A stretch of 64,000 nt of DNA, taken from Streptomyces leeuwenhoekii (GTDB taxonomy: Bacteria; Actinomycetota; Actinomycetes; Streptomycetales; Streptomycetaceae). A program made the translations under genes and the position numbers. A model generated the notes under the pieces. The model did not search any database. It worked only from the letters and a program-made list of their open reading frames with translations, and was not told where the DNA came from. The stretch is taken from assembly GCF_001013905.1 (NCBI RefSeq), contig NZ_LN831790.1, positions 3,920,001 to 3,984,000 of the forward strand, written 5' to 3'. Shown piece after piece: positions 17,527-26,163 of this stretch (positions are counted from its first letter, which is position 1; each line of letters begins with the position of its first letter).

Positions 17527-19256
17527 TCCCTCGTATCCACCAGCAGGGCAGTAACACGCTCGGGCTCCTGCACTACCTGTACGGCAAGGGCACCCACGAG
17601 GAGCACATCGACCCCCACCTGGTCGCTTCCTTCGACGACATGGCCCCCGACCCCGGCCGCGACCCTGCGGTCACGAAGAAGGACCTCCAGCACCTCCTCG
17701 ACCAGCCCCTGTCCCTCCTCGGCGCGGACCAGCGTCCCGACAAGCACGTCTGGCACTGCTCGGTGCGTGCCGCCCCCGGCGATCCGATCTTGTCCGACGA
17801 GCAGTGGGGTGACATCGCCCGCCGCGTCGTTGCCGCCAGCGGCATCGACCCTGGCGACGGGGCCGGCTGCCGCTGGGCAGCAGTCCGGCACGCCGACGAT
17901 CACATCCACATCATCGCCACCCTGGTCCGCGAGGACGGGCGCCGGCCCAACCACCACCGCTCCGGCAGACGCGCCCAGGCCGAGTGCCGCTTGATCGAAA
18001 AGGAACTCGGCCTGCACCAGGTCGCGCCTGGGGACGGCACCGCCGCCAAGCGGGCCACCAGTGCGGAGCGGTACAAGGCCGAACGTGAGGGGCGGCAGCG
18101 TCCGGCGCGCGAGGAGCTGCGGGAGACCGTACGGCGCGCGGTGGCCGGCGCGACGAGCGAGGAGGAGTTCTTCGACCGGCTGGCCGCCGCCGGTCTTCTG
18201 ATCCGCAAGCGCGTCGCGCCCTCGGGCGACCTGCTCGGCTACAAGGTCGCGCTGCCCGACGACCGCAATGGTGAGAAGGAGCCGGTGTTCTACGCGGGCT
18301 CCACGCTCGCACCCGATCTGTCCCTGCCTCGCATCCGCGAACGGTGGACGCTTCCCGCGGAGGCCGCTTCGGCGGACGGCTCCGGGCCGGAGCAGCCGGT
18401 CCTGCCGGACGTGACTGGTCCCGCGTTCGCGCGGCGCCGGGCCACCGCCGCCACCTGGCAGGCGCTACTGGCCATTGATCATGGTGACGACGGGGCAGCA
18501 GCGGCCCAGATCGCTGCGGCGGGGGAGATCCTGGACGCGCTCGCCAAGACCTCCGCCGCCCACACCCTCACTGAACTCCGCGAGGCGGCCTTCATGTTCG
18601 AGCGGGCCAGCCGTTCCCACGTGAGGGCCGTACGTGGGCATGACAGGGCCCTGCGCCAGGCCGCCCGCGATCTCGTCCACAGCGGACCCGCTCTGGGCCG
18701 CAGCGAAGACGGCGCCACCACCGCCATGCTCATCGACATGGCCTTCTTCCTCGCCATGGCTGCGGCGAACTGGCACGCGAAGAAGCACCACAGCCAGCAG
18801 GCCGCCGCCGCCCGACAGGCCGCCGAACACCTGCGCGCCGCTTACCAGGCCGCCGCAGGTGAGCCCATGGCGGCTCTCGGGCAGCGAGGCCGCCGTCTGG
18901 CCCCGCGTGTTCGGCAGCGGCAAGCCGACCTTCTCCACCAGGTGCTGCCGGAGCTGGCCGAACGGGTCCAGGCCGAACCTGGCTGGCCTGCCCTGGCCGC
19001 CACACTCGACGACGCCCGCAGAGCCGGCCATGACCCGGCCGCTCTACTGACCGAAGCCGCCCGGCGGCGGGAGCTTGACACCGCCACCTCCATCAGCGAC
19101 GTCCTCGTTTGGCGCTTGCGGCGCAGCGCCCACCTGCCCGCCCTGCCCGAGCGACCCCACGACACACCCGCGCGAGGCAGTCGGCGCCGAGGGTCCTCGG
19201 CGTCCCGCGCGCTGCCGACGCAGGGCAGCGTGAGCGACCCCAGCCGTCGGCGCTGA
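17523..19256 (+). CDS. mobA: Relaxase/mobilization nuclease (MobA-like)
   Basis: A 577-residue relaxase of the MOBP-like type. The N-terminal 300 residues hold the transesterase: motif I IPRIHQQGSNTLGLLHYLYG with possible catalytic Tyr near 19, and motif III HADDHIHIIATLV (about 123) with the three metal-binding His. It should nick oriT and pilot the strand. The C-terminal part (380-560) is a long alanine-rich helical region. TTG 17523 overlaps the mobC stop. A terminator hairpin follows at 19355. Confidence 0.9.
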   Translation: MIPRIHQQGSNTLGLLHYLYGKGTHEEHIDPHLVASFDDMAPDPGRDPAVTKKDLQHLLDQPLSLLGADQRPDKHVWHCSVRAAPGDPILSDEQWGDIARRVVAASGIDPGDGAGCRWAAVRHADDHIHIIATLVREDGRRPNHHRSGRRAQAECRLIEKELGLHQVAPGDGTAAKRATSAERYKAEREGRQRPAREELRETVRRAVAGATSEEEFFDRLAAAGLLIRKRVAPSGDLLGYKVALPDDRNGEKEPVFYAGSTLAPDLSLPRIRERWTLPAEAASADGSGPEQPVLPDVTGPAFARRRATAATWQALLAIDHGDDGAAAAQIAAAGEILDALAKTSAAHTLTELREAAFMFERASRSHVRAVRGHDRALRQAARDLVHSGPALGRSEDGATTAMLIDMAFFLAMAAANWHAKKHHSQQAAAARQAAEHLRAAYQAAAGEPMAALGQRGRRLAPRVRQRQADLLHQVLPELAERVQAEPGWPALAATLDDARRAGHDPAALLTEAARRRELDTATSISDVLVWRLRRSAHLPALPERPHDTPARGSRRRGSSASRALPTQGSVSDPSRRR

Positions 19257-19354
19257 GCGGCGAAAAGTCGGCGAAACACGGGGCGCAGCGACGGACCCTC
19301 CCCGCAATCGCGAACCGTGACGCCCCCCAGACGCCGAACAAGGCACACCAGCAC

Positions 19355-19389
19355 GAAGCCGGGCCTCCCTGATGGGAAGGCCCGGCTTC
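19355..19389. terminator. Terminator between relaxase and DUF317 genes
   Basis: GAAGCCGGGCCT (19355-19366) pairs with AGGCCCGGCTTC (19378-19389), with the stem extending inward by CCC/GGG. It lies between convergent genes and can serve both. Confidence 0.75.
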
Positions 19390-19406
19390 AATGCGTTGGA
19401 CGGCCC

Positions 19407-20336
19407 TCAGATGGCCGGAGCGCGCAGGAGCCGATCGCGTGTGCTCTCCGGCAGCACCCGGCGCAGCACCGGCGCGCTGGAACTGAGGGAGCCGGCGAAA
19501 GCGGCAACGAGGTCGTGCGGCACGCTGGCGCCGAATGAAGCCCCCCACAGGTAGCCCGCGCCGAGCACCGGCTCGGCCCACGCCTGCCACCCGGCCGGGG
19601 CCGCCTCGTCCGCCCCAGCCACCAGCGCGAGTGGGTTGCCATCCTGGATGAGGGGCGGCACCTCGCCGAGGCGGATGTGGGAGGCGAACGTCGGATCCGT
19701 CGCTCCCGTGCCGGGCTGGTCGACGTCGCGCAGCCACCCGTGCGCCGTTACCGCGTCGAGGACCAGCTCGTGGCCACCGCACGGCAGGGCGGGCTGATCG
19801 CGGACGTCGAGCGCGGCGACGAAGTCGGCGAGAACCTCTCCGGGGACACCGGGAGTGAAGTAGGCCGACCACTGGGCGAGCGGGCTGCTCCGATCCGTAC
19901 GGGCGGAGACCTGCCAGGCGATCGGTAGGTTCCCCAGGTGGAACGGCTCGTCCGGCAGGACCCACTGCGCCCACCGCAGAGAGTCGGGGCTGATGTGCAG
20001 GACGGTGCTGCGCAGGACCTGGCGGTCCTCCGGCGCCTCGTCCGGCTCTTTGCGCCCGCGCACGAGCGTCAGGCTCGTCCAACCCAGGCCGGCGAGCACG
20101 TCAGCAACGGAGTCGTACAGGCGTCCGTCGTCACCGGCCAGGTGCCGAGGACCGACCCAGTACGCGGACGGGACGCAGGCCGGAGCGGGTGGATCGGTGG
20201 GGAAGTCGGGATGCAGGTGCGCCTCTAAGGGGTTGGGCGGGCTCGGGGCTGGTGCCGCCAGCGGTGCGTGCAACTGGATGGGGTGCCGGGCCGGCTTTGC
20301 GGCGGCCTCGGGTGGCAGATGGCCGGGCTGCCCCAT
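19407..20336 (-). CDS. DUF317 protein (two-domain)
   Basis: A 309-residue protein with two DUF317 units, the first at about 50-150 (YWVGPRHLAGDDGRLYDSVADVL, SPDSLRWAQWVLPDE) and the second at about 170-300 (WSAYFTPGVPGEVLADFVAAL). DUF317 proteins are restricted to actinomycetes, common in integrative elements and of unknown function. The next minus-strand gene upstream (20397-20756) is a single-domain relative. Confidence 0.85.
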   Translation of the reverse strand: MGQPGHLPPEAAAKPARHPIQLHAPLAAPAPSPPNPLEAHLHPDFPTDPPAPACVPSAYWVGPRHLAGDDGRLYDSVADVLAGLGWTSLTLVRGRKEPDEAPEDRQVLRSTVLHISPDSLRWAQWVLPDEPFHLGNLPIAWQVSARTDRSSPLAQWSAYFTPGVPGEVLADFVAALDVRDQPALPCGGHELVLDAVTAHGWLRDVDQPGTGATDPTFASHIRLGEVPPLIQDGNPLALVAGADEAAPAGWQAWAEPVLGAGYLWGASFGASVPHDLVAAFAGSLSSSAPVLRRVLPESTRDRLLRAPAI

Positions 20337-20396
20337 CTCGCCCTAACCGGGCAGACGACGGGCTCTCCCAAGGGCGCCGACTCGAGCCTCTGAGTG

Positions 20397-20756
20397 TCAT
20401 ACCCTCCGGGAGGTCTCCAGCACGCGAGCGACCGCGGCGGCGACCACATCCGCCGGCGTCTCGGTGTCGAAGGACATCTGGTAGCCACGCACCTTGGCCG
20501 TACCGGTGACGGCGATCTTCCACCCCTCGCCGTCGGTACCAGGGCGGCCGGACGGAAACCATCCGAGATAGAAGGATCCATCCTTCGAGTTGACGTGGAC
20601 GTCCGCGCGGTCGTCGACGACCAGGTGGAACTCGTCGGCGGAGAACTGATCCATCACGAGCGTGGCCTGGCCCGGTCCGAGCAGCCACTCACGCAGCCGG
20701 AGGGCCTCGACGCTGGTGGAGAATCCGGGGCCCGGGGGTGCCACAGTCACGGGCAA
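20397..20756 (-). CDS. Single-domain DUF317-related protein
   Basis: A 119-residue protein with one DUF317-like unit (FSTSVEALRLREWLLGPGQ, then VHVNSKDGSFYLGWFPSGRPG and ADVVAAAVARVLE). It is probably cotranscribed with the larger DUF317 gene 60 bases downstream. Function unknown. GTG or ATG near 20756 gives a compact product. Confidence 0.72.
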   Translation of the reverse strand: MPVTVAPPGPGFSTSVEALRLREWLLGPGQATLVMDQFSADEFHLVVDDRADVHVNSKDGSFYLGWFPSGRPGTDGEGWKIAVTGTAKVRGYQMSFDTETPADVVAAAVARVLETSRRV

Positions 20757-20942
20757 TCACCTCTCTGACCTGGTCTTTTTGCGAGAAGGTCGTCCAGGTT
20801 CACATGCCCTTGCGGCGTTGGCCAGTCATTCATGGATCTTTGCTGTCTGCCCCCGGCGAACTGAGACGCAGAGCGCGAGACCTCGCTGTCCATCTGCGGG
20901 AAACAGCGTGCGCCCGGTGTGGGCAGTGCTGATAGTTGCCGT

Positions 20943-21647
20943 ATGGATGCGATCGAGGCCGCAGGCGCCGTCGTAGATGAACAGCACCCCGACGCGCGCG
21001 CCGCGTTCCTGGGCGGCAGCGCCGTGACAGGCCGCCGCACGGCGACGTCGGACCTCGACATCGTGGTGCTGCTCCACGGGGCTCCAGCCCCGTACCGGGC
21101 GAGCCTCCAGTACGCCGGCTGGCCGGTGGAGATGTTCGTGCACACCGAGGCGACGTGGCACGCCTACGTCGAGCGGGAAGTACGCAAGCGCCGGTCACCG
21201 CTGCTGTGGATGTGTGCCGACGGGCTGCTGCTCTTCGACGCTGACGGACTCGGAGCGCGCCTGGCCGCACAGGCCCGAAAGCTGACCGCCACGGGACCGC
21301 CCCCGGTGTCGGCGGAAGAGATCGACGACCGCCGCTACGCGATCACCGACCTGCTGGACGACCTCGTGGGAAGCAGCGACCAGAGCGAGCGTCTGTTCAT
21401 CGCGACCGAACTGGTCCGACGCACTGGTGAGCTGGCGCTGGCCATCGGCGGTTCGTGGGGTGGCGGTGGCAAGTGGCTGGCACGCCGTCTTGAGACGACC
21501 GCGCCAGGGCTCAGCACACGCCTCCACCACGGCCTGCAGCAGGTGCTGGGTGGGAGAACCGAGACCCTCGTGGCCGTCGTGGATGAGGTGCTCGGGCAGG
21601 CCGGCGGCCGGTTGTGGGCTGGCTACAAGCGTGCCGGGGCACCCTGA
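20943..21647 (+). CDS. Nucleotidyltransferase-fold protein
   Basis: A 234-residue protein with the minimal nucleotidyltransferase motif GGSAVTGRRTATSDLDIVV near residue 25 (GS plus DxD) and a helical C-terminus. It resembles stand-alone MNT-like enzymes, which modify proteins, RNA or small molecules with a nucleotide. No partner HEPN gene lies next to it, so a toxin-antitoxin role is unsupported. The ATG at 20943 sits just before the motif; a GTG 24 bases upstream is the alternative. Confidence 0.78.
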   Translation: MDAIEAAGAVVDEQHPDARAAFLGGSAVTGRRTATSDLDIVVLLHGAPAPYRASLQYAGWPVEMFVHTEATWHAYVEREVRKRRSPLLWMCADGLLLFDADGLGARLAAQARKLTATGPPPVSAEEIDDRRYAITDLLDDLVGSSDQSERLFIATELVRRTGELALAIGGSWGGGGKWLARRLETTAPGLSTRLHHGLQQVLGGRTETLVAVVDEVLGQAGGRLWAGYKRAGAP

Positions 21648-21678
21648 GCGGTCCTCCACAGGCACGCGGAGTCCGCCC

Positions 21679-21915
21679 TCAAGGGCTGTTGGTCTGCGAG
21701 AGACTGTGGGCGAGCTGGCCCACGACGTTGAGAATGCCTTGCCCGAAGCTGGTGGGTGCGATCAGCACCCCGAACACCAGCACGATGACCACGGTCAGCT
21801 TCTCGTCGAACCGGCTCCGGGCATGCGTACGTCGGCGCAATCGCACAATGATGATGACAGCCAGCAGAACCGCCACATTGATGCTCAGGACCACCTGGCC
21901 AGCCCTCCCGCGCAC
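21679..21915 (-). CDS. Small two-pass membrane protein
   Basis: A 78-residue protein with two hydrophobic stretches (about 8-25 and 42-62) flanked by a basic RLRRRTHARSR loop. I do not recognise it. It is the only plausible gene in this gap, but short, so support is moderate. Confidence 0.5.
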   Translation of the reverse strand: MRGRAGQVVLSINVAVLLAVIIIVRLRRRTHARSRFDEKLTVVIVLVFGVLIAPTSFGQGILNVVGQLAHSLSQTNSP

Positions 21916-22127
21916 AACACTCTGACATCCCGCCTTCCTGCATAGCCGGAACTCGACAGCGCCACGTTTCGATCACCGGTGATTGGCGACGGAGTGCCTG
22001 GTCAATGGCTGGATCGGGGCAGCCGCGCGAAACGAACAGCAGCGTCACCTGCCCCATTCGCAGCCGCCGGGGCGGACGAGCCCCGGCCAGCGGCCTCCGG
22101 TCGCACTGACCCGCCCCGCCCTGCGCA

Positions 22128-22823
22128 TCAGGACAGGGCGGTGGGGCGGCGCGGCGGGGGAATGCGATCCAGCAAATCCCACAGCGGTCGAGAGCCAGCC
22201 GCCCATTCACCCAGCAGACGGCGGTCCACGAGGTGTATCCGGTGCTCCGCGCCCCACGGGATGGCCTTGGAGGAGAAACGGCCGTTGGTGAGCACGACCG
22301 CGACGTCCGCTCCGTGGACCTGCCGTGCGGTGCCGTTGACCTGCTGCAGGACGCCGACACCGACGGCCGAGCCCCGGTCTCCGTCCCGGCGGTGCTTGCA
22401 CTGGATGACCCAGACGCGCCCCATGGGATCGACAGCGCGTACGTCGCAGGCGTTGTCGCCGGCACCGCCGAGCTGCTCCGCCTGGCAGCCGTCCCGCCGC
22501 ATCAGGTCCCGTATGGCGAACTCGAACGCGCGGTGGTCCAAGGCGTCCAGCTCCGCGATCCGCATCCGCAGAGCGCGAGCACGCACACGCTCCCACTCGG
22601 CCCGCTGCCGCGCCTGCTGCAGCCAGAGGCCACCGGCCACCGCAGCGACCACGGCAGCGATGAGAAGGATCCACCAGTGCACCAGCAGCCAGTGCACAAC
22701 GGTGATCACCAACCCGAGCGCCAGGACCCCAGCGCCCAACAGGGCCAGCTGGTCGTCCTGCTTCTTGGAACGGCGGGCCGGCCGGCGCCGTGCAGGACGC
22801 CGCGCCGGACGTCGGCCGCTCAT
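22128..22823 (-). CDS. Membrane-anchored Mrr-like restriction endonuclease
   Basis: A 231-residue protein with an Arg-rich N-terminus, two membrane segments (about 27-70) and a C-terminal restriction-endonuclease fold of the Mrr_cat type: FEFAIRDLMRRDG, GAGDNACDVRAVD, then VIQCKHRR supplying the Q-x-K form of the PD-(D/E)xK centre, and GRFSSKA. Related membrane-anchored proteins are predicted to cut modified or foreign DNA; activity here is untested. A GC-rich hairpin (22111-22149) overlaps the stop. Confidence 0.82.
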   Translation of the reverse strand: MSGRRPARRPARRRPARRSKKQDDQLALLGAGVLALGLVITVVHWLLVHWWILLIAAVVAAVAGGLWLQQARQRAEWERVRARALRMRIAELDALDHRAFEFAIRDLMRRDGCQAEQLGGAGDNACDVRAVDPMGRVWVIQCKHRRDGDRGSAVGVGVLQQVNGTARQVHGADVAVVLTNGRFSSKAIPWGAEHRIHLVDRRLLGEWAAGSRPLWDLLDRIPPPRRPTALS

Positions 22824-23237
22824 CGGGCCGCCCCCGGCTCAACCCGCAGGCTGCGTTCAGCAGACCGGGCAAGGGCCCTTATCGGGACAGCGACCCGCTC
22901 GCACGCCTCCATCCGTACCGCCATGGAGTAACTCCCCCCTATCCACAGGCTGTTGACGATCCCCGCGCAGGTTATGAGAGCACGCACCACTGACAGCGGG
23001 TCGAGATGTGATCACCTGGAGTGAGGGGTTTTCGGTCAGCGTGGGCCGCTGCCCGCTACGGCTGGCCACCGATGACCAGGGGTTTTCGGTGCTCGCCCGA
23101 CACGCTTCAGCCGTTTCGTGGCAAGCACCGGATCCGACCCCGCCTCTCAGCGAACGCCGCCCCTCCCGCCGGCATCATTCCGGTCCAGCGTGGAGTTGCG
23201 GTGACGGGCGAGGTCTGCGGCAGCACGGCGCGCCAGC
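22824..23237. other. Non-coding gap upstream of the Mrr-like gene
   Basis: About 410 bases with no credible gene. A 13-base sequence AGGGGTTTTCGGT occurs twice in the same orientation (23024-23036 and 23078-23090) with different flanks. Nothing else is evident. Confidence 0.4.
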
Positions 23238-23470
23238 GTGTTCGGGCGAGAGGCCGTAGGGCATGGCCGACCCGACCCACAGGTCGTGGTGGCCCGCCAA
23301 TTACGCGGCCAGACGGTACGCGAATCGCTCGGCGATGACGGTGTCGGTGTCCAGCGGCAGGTCCGGACCGTGCTGTTCGACCGACCCGAGCGGCAGGCCG
23401 AGGACGGACCGCTCGCCGAGCTCGACCGCCACACGCGGGGACGTGAGCGCGGCGAACGCCCGCCTGGTGC
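23238..23470 (-). pseudogene. Creatininase family remnant
   Basis: On the minus strand one frame reads VAVELGERSVLGLPLGSVEQHG, PDLPLDTDT and AERFAYRLAA, then a TAA at 23301-23303, then AGHHDLWVGSAMPYGLSPEH. This is the conserved N-terminal part of creatinine amidohydrolase (MftE-like) proteins, including the metal-binding E-x-H and D. There is no start in frame, an internal stop, and similarity ends after about 75 residues. It is a decayed gene fragment directly after a decayed methyltransferase. Confidence 0.6.
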
Positions 23471-23478
23471 TCCGGTCG

Positions 23479-23958
23479 TCACCTCCTGCTCCGCCGCCCG
23501 AAGCGGATCAGGAACTCGTTCTCCTCCGGGAAGGTGTCGTCCTCGCTGAAGTCCGCGAGCCGCTCCTTGACCGCGGTCTCGAATTCCGGCAGCCGGTCGC
23601 CGAAGTGGTGGGGTGCGGCGAAGGAGGTCGAGTAGAGGTAGCCGAGGATGCGCTCCGTGGTCCAGGTTCGGTGGACAGGGATCCGGGCCTCTTCGACCTG
23701 GTCGAAGGGAGACTCCTCCATGATCTCGCTGTAAGGGCGGTTGTGGTGCTGGAAGGTGCCGGAACCAGCCCGCCGTTCCTCGCCGAGGAACGTCTTGATG
23801 ACGTCTCGGACGGCTTCCTTCCAGGGACTGGTGGCGGTCCAGAAGCTGCTGTCGCCGAAGATGGCGACGACACCGTCGGGCGCGACCTGATCGTCCAGGC
23901 GCGCCAGCACGGCGGCCTGGTCGAGCCAGTTTCTCTGAACTAACAAACTCGGCTCCAA
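23479..23958 (-). pseudogene. SAM-dependent methyltransferase, N-terminal half missing
   Basis: About 150 residues matching the C-terminal half of class I methyltransferases: NWLDQAAVLARLDDQVAPDG, AIFGDSSFW, EERRAGSG, YSEIMEESPF, YSTSFAAPHHFGDRLPEFE. The SAM-binding GxGxG half is absent and the upstream 130 bases hold no trace of it, so it cannot be active. It reads into the creatininase remnant, and both probably belonged to one lost operon. Confidence 0.7.
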
Positions 23959-24091
23959 CTACTTGGTGGCGATGAGATGAGGGACGGTTCATCCGCCGGC
24001 TCTCAAGAACCCAGTCAGCTACTCTGCTCACTCATCAGGGTCGGGGGCGACCCGCTGGGACGAGCGGTGCAAGCGGCTGAGGGGGCGACGT

Positions 24092-24694
24092 ATGGCGATA
24101 AGAGATGGGCTGCTCTCTGAGCTCTCGATCCATGGCTACGCGGTGCTCGACGGAGTTGACCCGACGGATGTGGCCGTCAGCTTGGGCCGTGCGGGCAGCG
24201 GGGAACTCCTAGTGCCGCAGGAGGCAGGTAGCGCTCGTCGTTCCTGGTCCCTTTCCGGCGTATACGGCCTGGGAGCATTCCCCTGGCATACCGATGCTGC
24301 GATCTCGGTGAACCCTCCACGGTGGCTGGTACTTACGGCCCGCGAGCTCTCTGAACCAACATGGACGGAGGTCTTGCGGCCTGCTGAGAATCTTGTCTCG
24401 GCTCTGCGGCGCACGGTGCTGCGGTGTACGGACGGAAAAGGACGTACTCGGTACCTGCCCGCGGCGGTCCCCGAATCAGCTGATTGGTTTCGAATCAGGT
24501 GGGATCCGCGAACCTGCAAGCCGCTCTCAGATTTGGCTGTAGCCGATGTCGAAGCTGTAACACCCACGGCGAGGGTGACTTGGCAGAAGGATCGCGTGCT
24601 GGTTCTCGACAACGCCATCGTGATGCATAGGAGACCAGCCGTCCCTTCGGGAATGCGGCGATCGATTGAGCGCGTATACGTCTGGAGTCGTTGA
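24092..24694 (+). CDS. TauD/TfdA-like Fe(II)/2-oxoglutarate oxygenase
   Basis: A 200-residue short member of the clavaminate synthase/TauD family. Iron ligands appear as HTD in FPWHTDAAIS (about 69-71) and the distal H in DNAIVMHRRP (about 178); an R in GMRRSIERVYVW could bind 2-oxoglutarate. Full TauD proteins are about 280 residues, so this is a compact form. The next gene overlaps its stop (TGATG), so they form a pair. The DNA is lower in GC than the core flanks. The substrate is unknown; it may act in the nearby biosynthetic locus or in resistance. Confidence 0.8.
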   Translation: MAIRDGLLSELSIHGYAVLDGVDPTDVAVSLGRAGSGELLVPQEAGSARRSWSLSGVYGLGAFPWHTDAAISVNPPRWLVLTARELSEPTWTEVLRPAENLVSALRRTVLRCTDGKGRTRYLPAAVPESADWFRIRWDPRTCKPLSDLAVADVEAVTPTARVTWQKDRVLVLDNAIVMHRRPAVPSGMRRSIERVYVWSR

Positions 24695-25608
24695 TGTGGT
24701 CTTATGATGCGCTTCTCGGGAAAGCTGGCGCATATTTCAATCGCGCAGAGGAACACCCCAGGGCTGATGGAGAGGTATTCGCTCTTTGGCTCCTTCTCGG
24801 TCTCGAATTCCTGTTGCGGGCGCCGCTGGCGAGGGTTCACCCTACTCTGCTCGCCGATCCCGATGGCACTGCCATTCTCCACGCTGCAGGATTTCCTCCG
24901 AAGCCTGCACAGCCTGGGGCTAAGCCTCCCAAGGATCCGAAGTCGATTGCCACGCACACGGTAATCTCTAGGCTCGGTGTAGTGATCGAGGAATTCACGA
25001 AGGAGCGCCAAGATGAGGCGACCTTCCTCACGAACTTGCGCAATCGGGAGCTGCATACCGGCGATGCGGCGCTGTCCCTCGATTCGTCGGTTTGGTTGCC
25101 ACGCTTCACTCGGGTGACGACGGTGGTGTGTGAGCATTTGGGCCTCGAACCTTCCGACTTGCTTGGCGCGGAGATCGTACAGCTCGGTCAACAGCTGGTC
25201 GACGATGAGGACAAGCGTCTGGAACATGAAGTGAAGAAGCGAATTGAAGCCTGCGCCGCCACCTTCGCTGACCTGACCGATGACCTCGTATCCGCTCGTC
25301 GAGCAGCTGCTCGCCCTGGCGACAAGGGAATCTTGGATCACGTCGTGGAATGCCCCGCTTGCCAGTCAAGGGTATGGCCCTCCTTGGAGGCGGTTCGGCG
25401 AACGAATGAGCGCATCGAGTCCTATGGCATCTACGCAGATGTCATCTCGGTCGCAACAGGGCTCTCGTGCCAGGTGTGTGGTCTCGTGCTGAACGGAACA
25501 GCAGAGATCAAGAGCGCGGGCCTGCCTCAGCAATACACACATGAAGAGGAGGAGACTTTCGAAGAGCGGTTCCTCGATACCTACGAACCTGACTACGGAA
25601 ATGACTGA
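24694..25608 (+). CDS. Hypothetical protein with HEPN-like motif and zinc ribbon
   Basis: A 304-residue protein not assigned to a named family. The helical N-terminal half contains RNRELH (about 118-123), matching the RX4H signature of HEPN ribonucleases. The C-terminal part has CPAC (about 236) and CQVC (about 265), a likely zinc ribbon. The acidic tail has EEEETFEERF. Translationally coupled to the TauD-like gene. If HEPN, it could be an RNase or an antiphage protein; catalytic activity is inference from one motif. Confidence 0.6.
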   Translation: MWSYDALLGKAGAYFNRAEEHPRADGEVFALWLLLGLEFLLRAPLARVHPTLLADPDGTAILHAAGFPPKPAQPGAKPPKDPKSIATHTVISRLGVVIEEFTKERQDEATFLTNLRNRELHTGDAALSLDSSVWLPRFTRVTTVVCEHLGLEPSDLLGAEIVQLGQQLVDDEDKRLEHEVKKRIEACAATFADLTDDLVSARRAAARPGDKGILDHVVECPACQSRVWPSLEAVRRTNERIESYGIYADVISVATGLSCQVCGLVLNGTAEIKSAGLPQQYTHEEEETFEERFLDTYEPDYGND

Positions 25609-25809
25609 GTGCTCGCACTTCGGCTCCTTCAGGACGGGTCTGGATGGCGTCGGGGCGGGATCACGGGCATGCCGAGGTTGCTCGTTGACCGACTTCGGCA
25701 GCCACGATCCGGGTGACGGCGACGCAGGGGACGACGAGCTGGAAGAGGAGCTGCCATAACCATGCAGGTCGTGCGCCGCGCTCAAGGCCGGTGCCACGAT
25801 ACTCGCTGG

Positions 25810-26148
25810 TTACTCCGAAGCAGGGTAGAGATTGCCGGTCATCTCCCCGTCCACGGACATCGCCGCGTGGAGAGCTCGGCGAGGCGGACGCCTGCTGGCC
25901 GCCGAGGCCAGCGCGATGGCCTCCCGGATGGTGCGTAACAGAGTGGTGCACTGGCCACGGCGGAAGGTCAGATCCGGGATGTGCTCGGCGAACGTCTTCT
26001 TCGGGCCGTCCGAGTTGCCGCAGAAGAACCGGCGAACCCGCAGGTGAAGGACGGTGAGCTGGTTCGATATCGCCGTGTCGGGCATCTTCCGCTCGTAGCG
26101 CTGTGCACCCGACCCGACTGGCCGCCGCCCGGGCTGCCGTTCTGCCAC
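25810..26148 (-). mobile_element. ISL3-family transposase fragment
   Basis: About 112 codons match the N-terminal zinc-binding and HTH region of ISL3 transposases: ISNQLTVLHLRVRRFFC, KKTFAEHIPDLTFRR, CTTLLRTIREAIALA. The DDE catalytic domain is absent. No terminal inverted repeats are obvious. It marks an old insertion and rearrangement between the oxygenase pair and the D-amino-acid oxidase. Confidence 0.72.
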
Positions 26149-26163
26149 GACGTCTGGGGGCGA

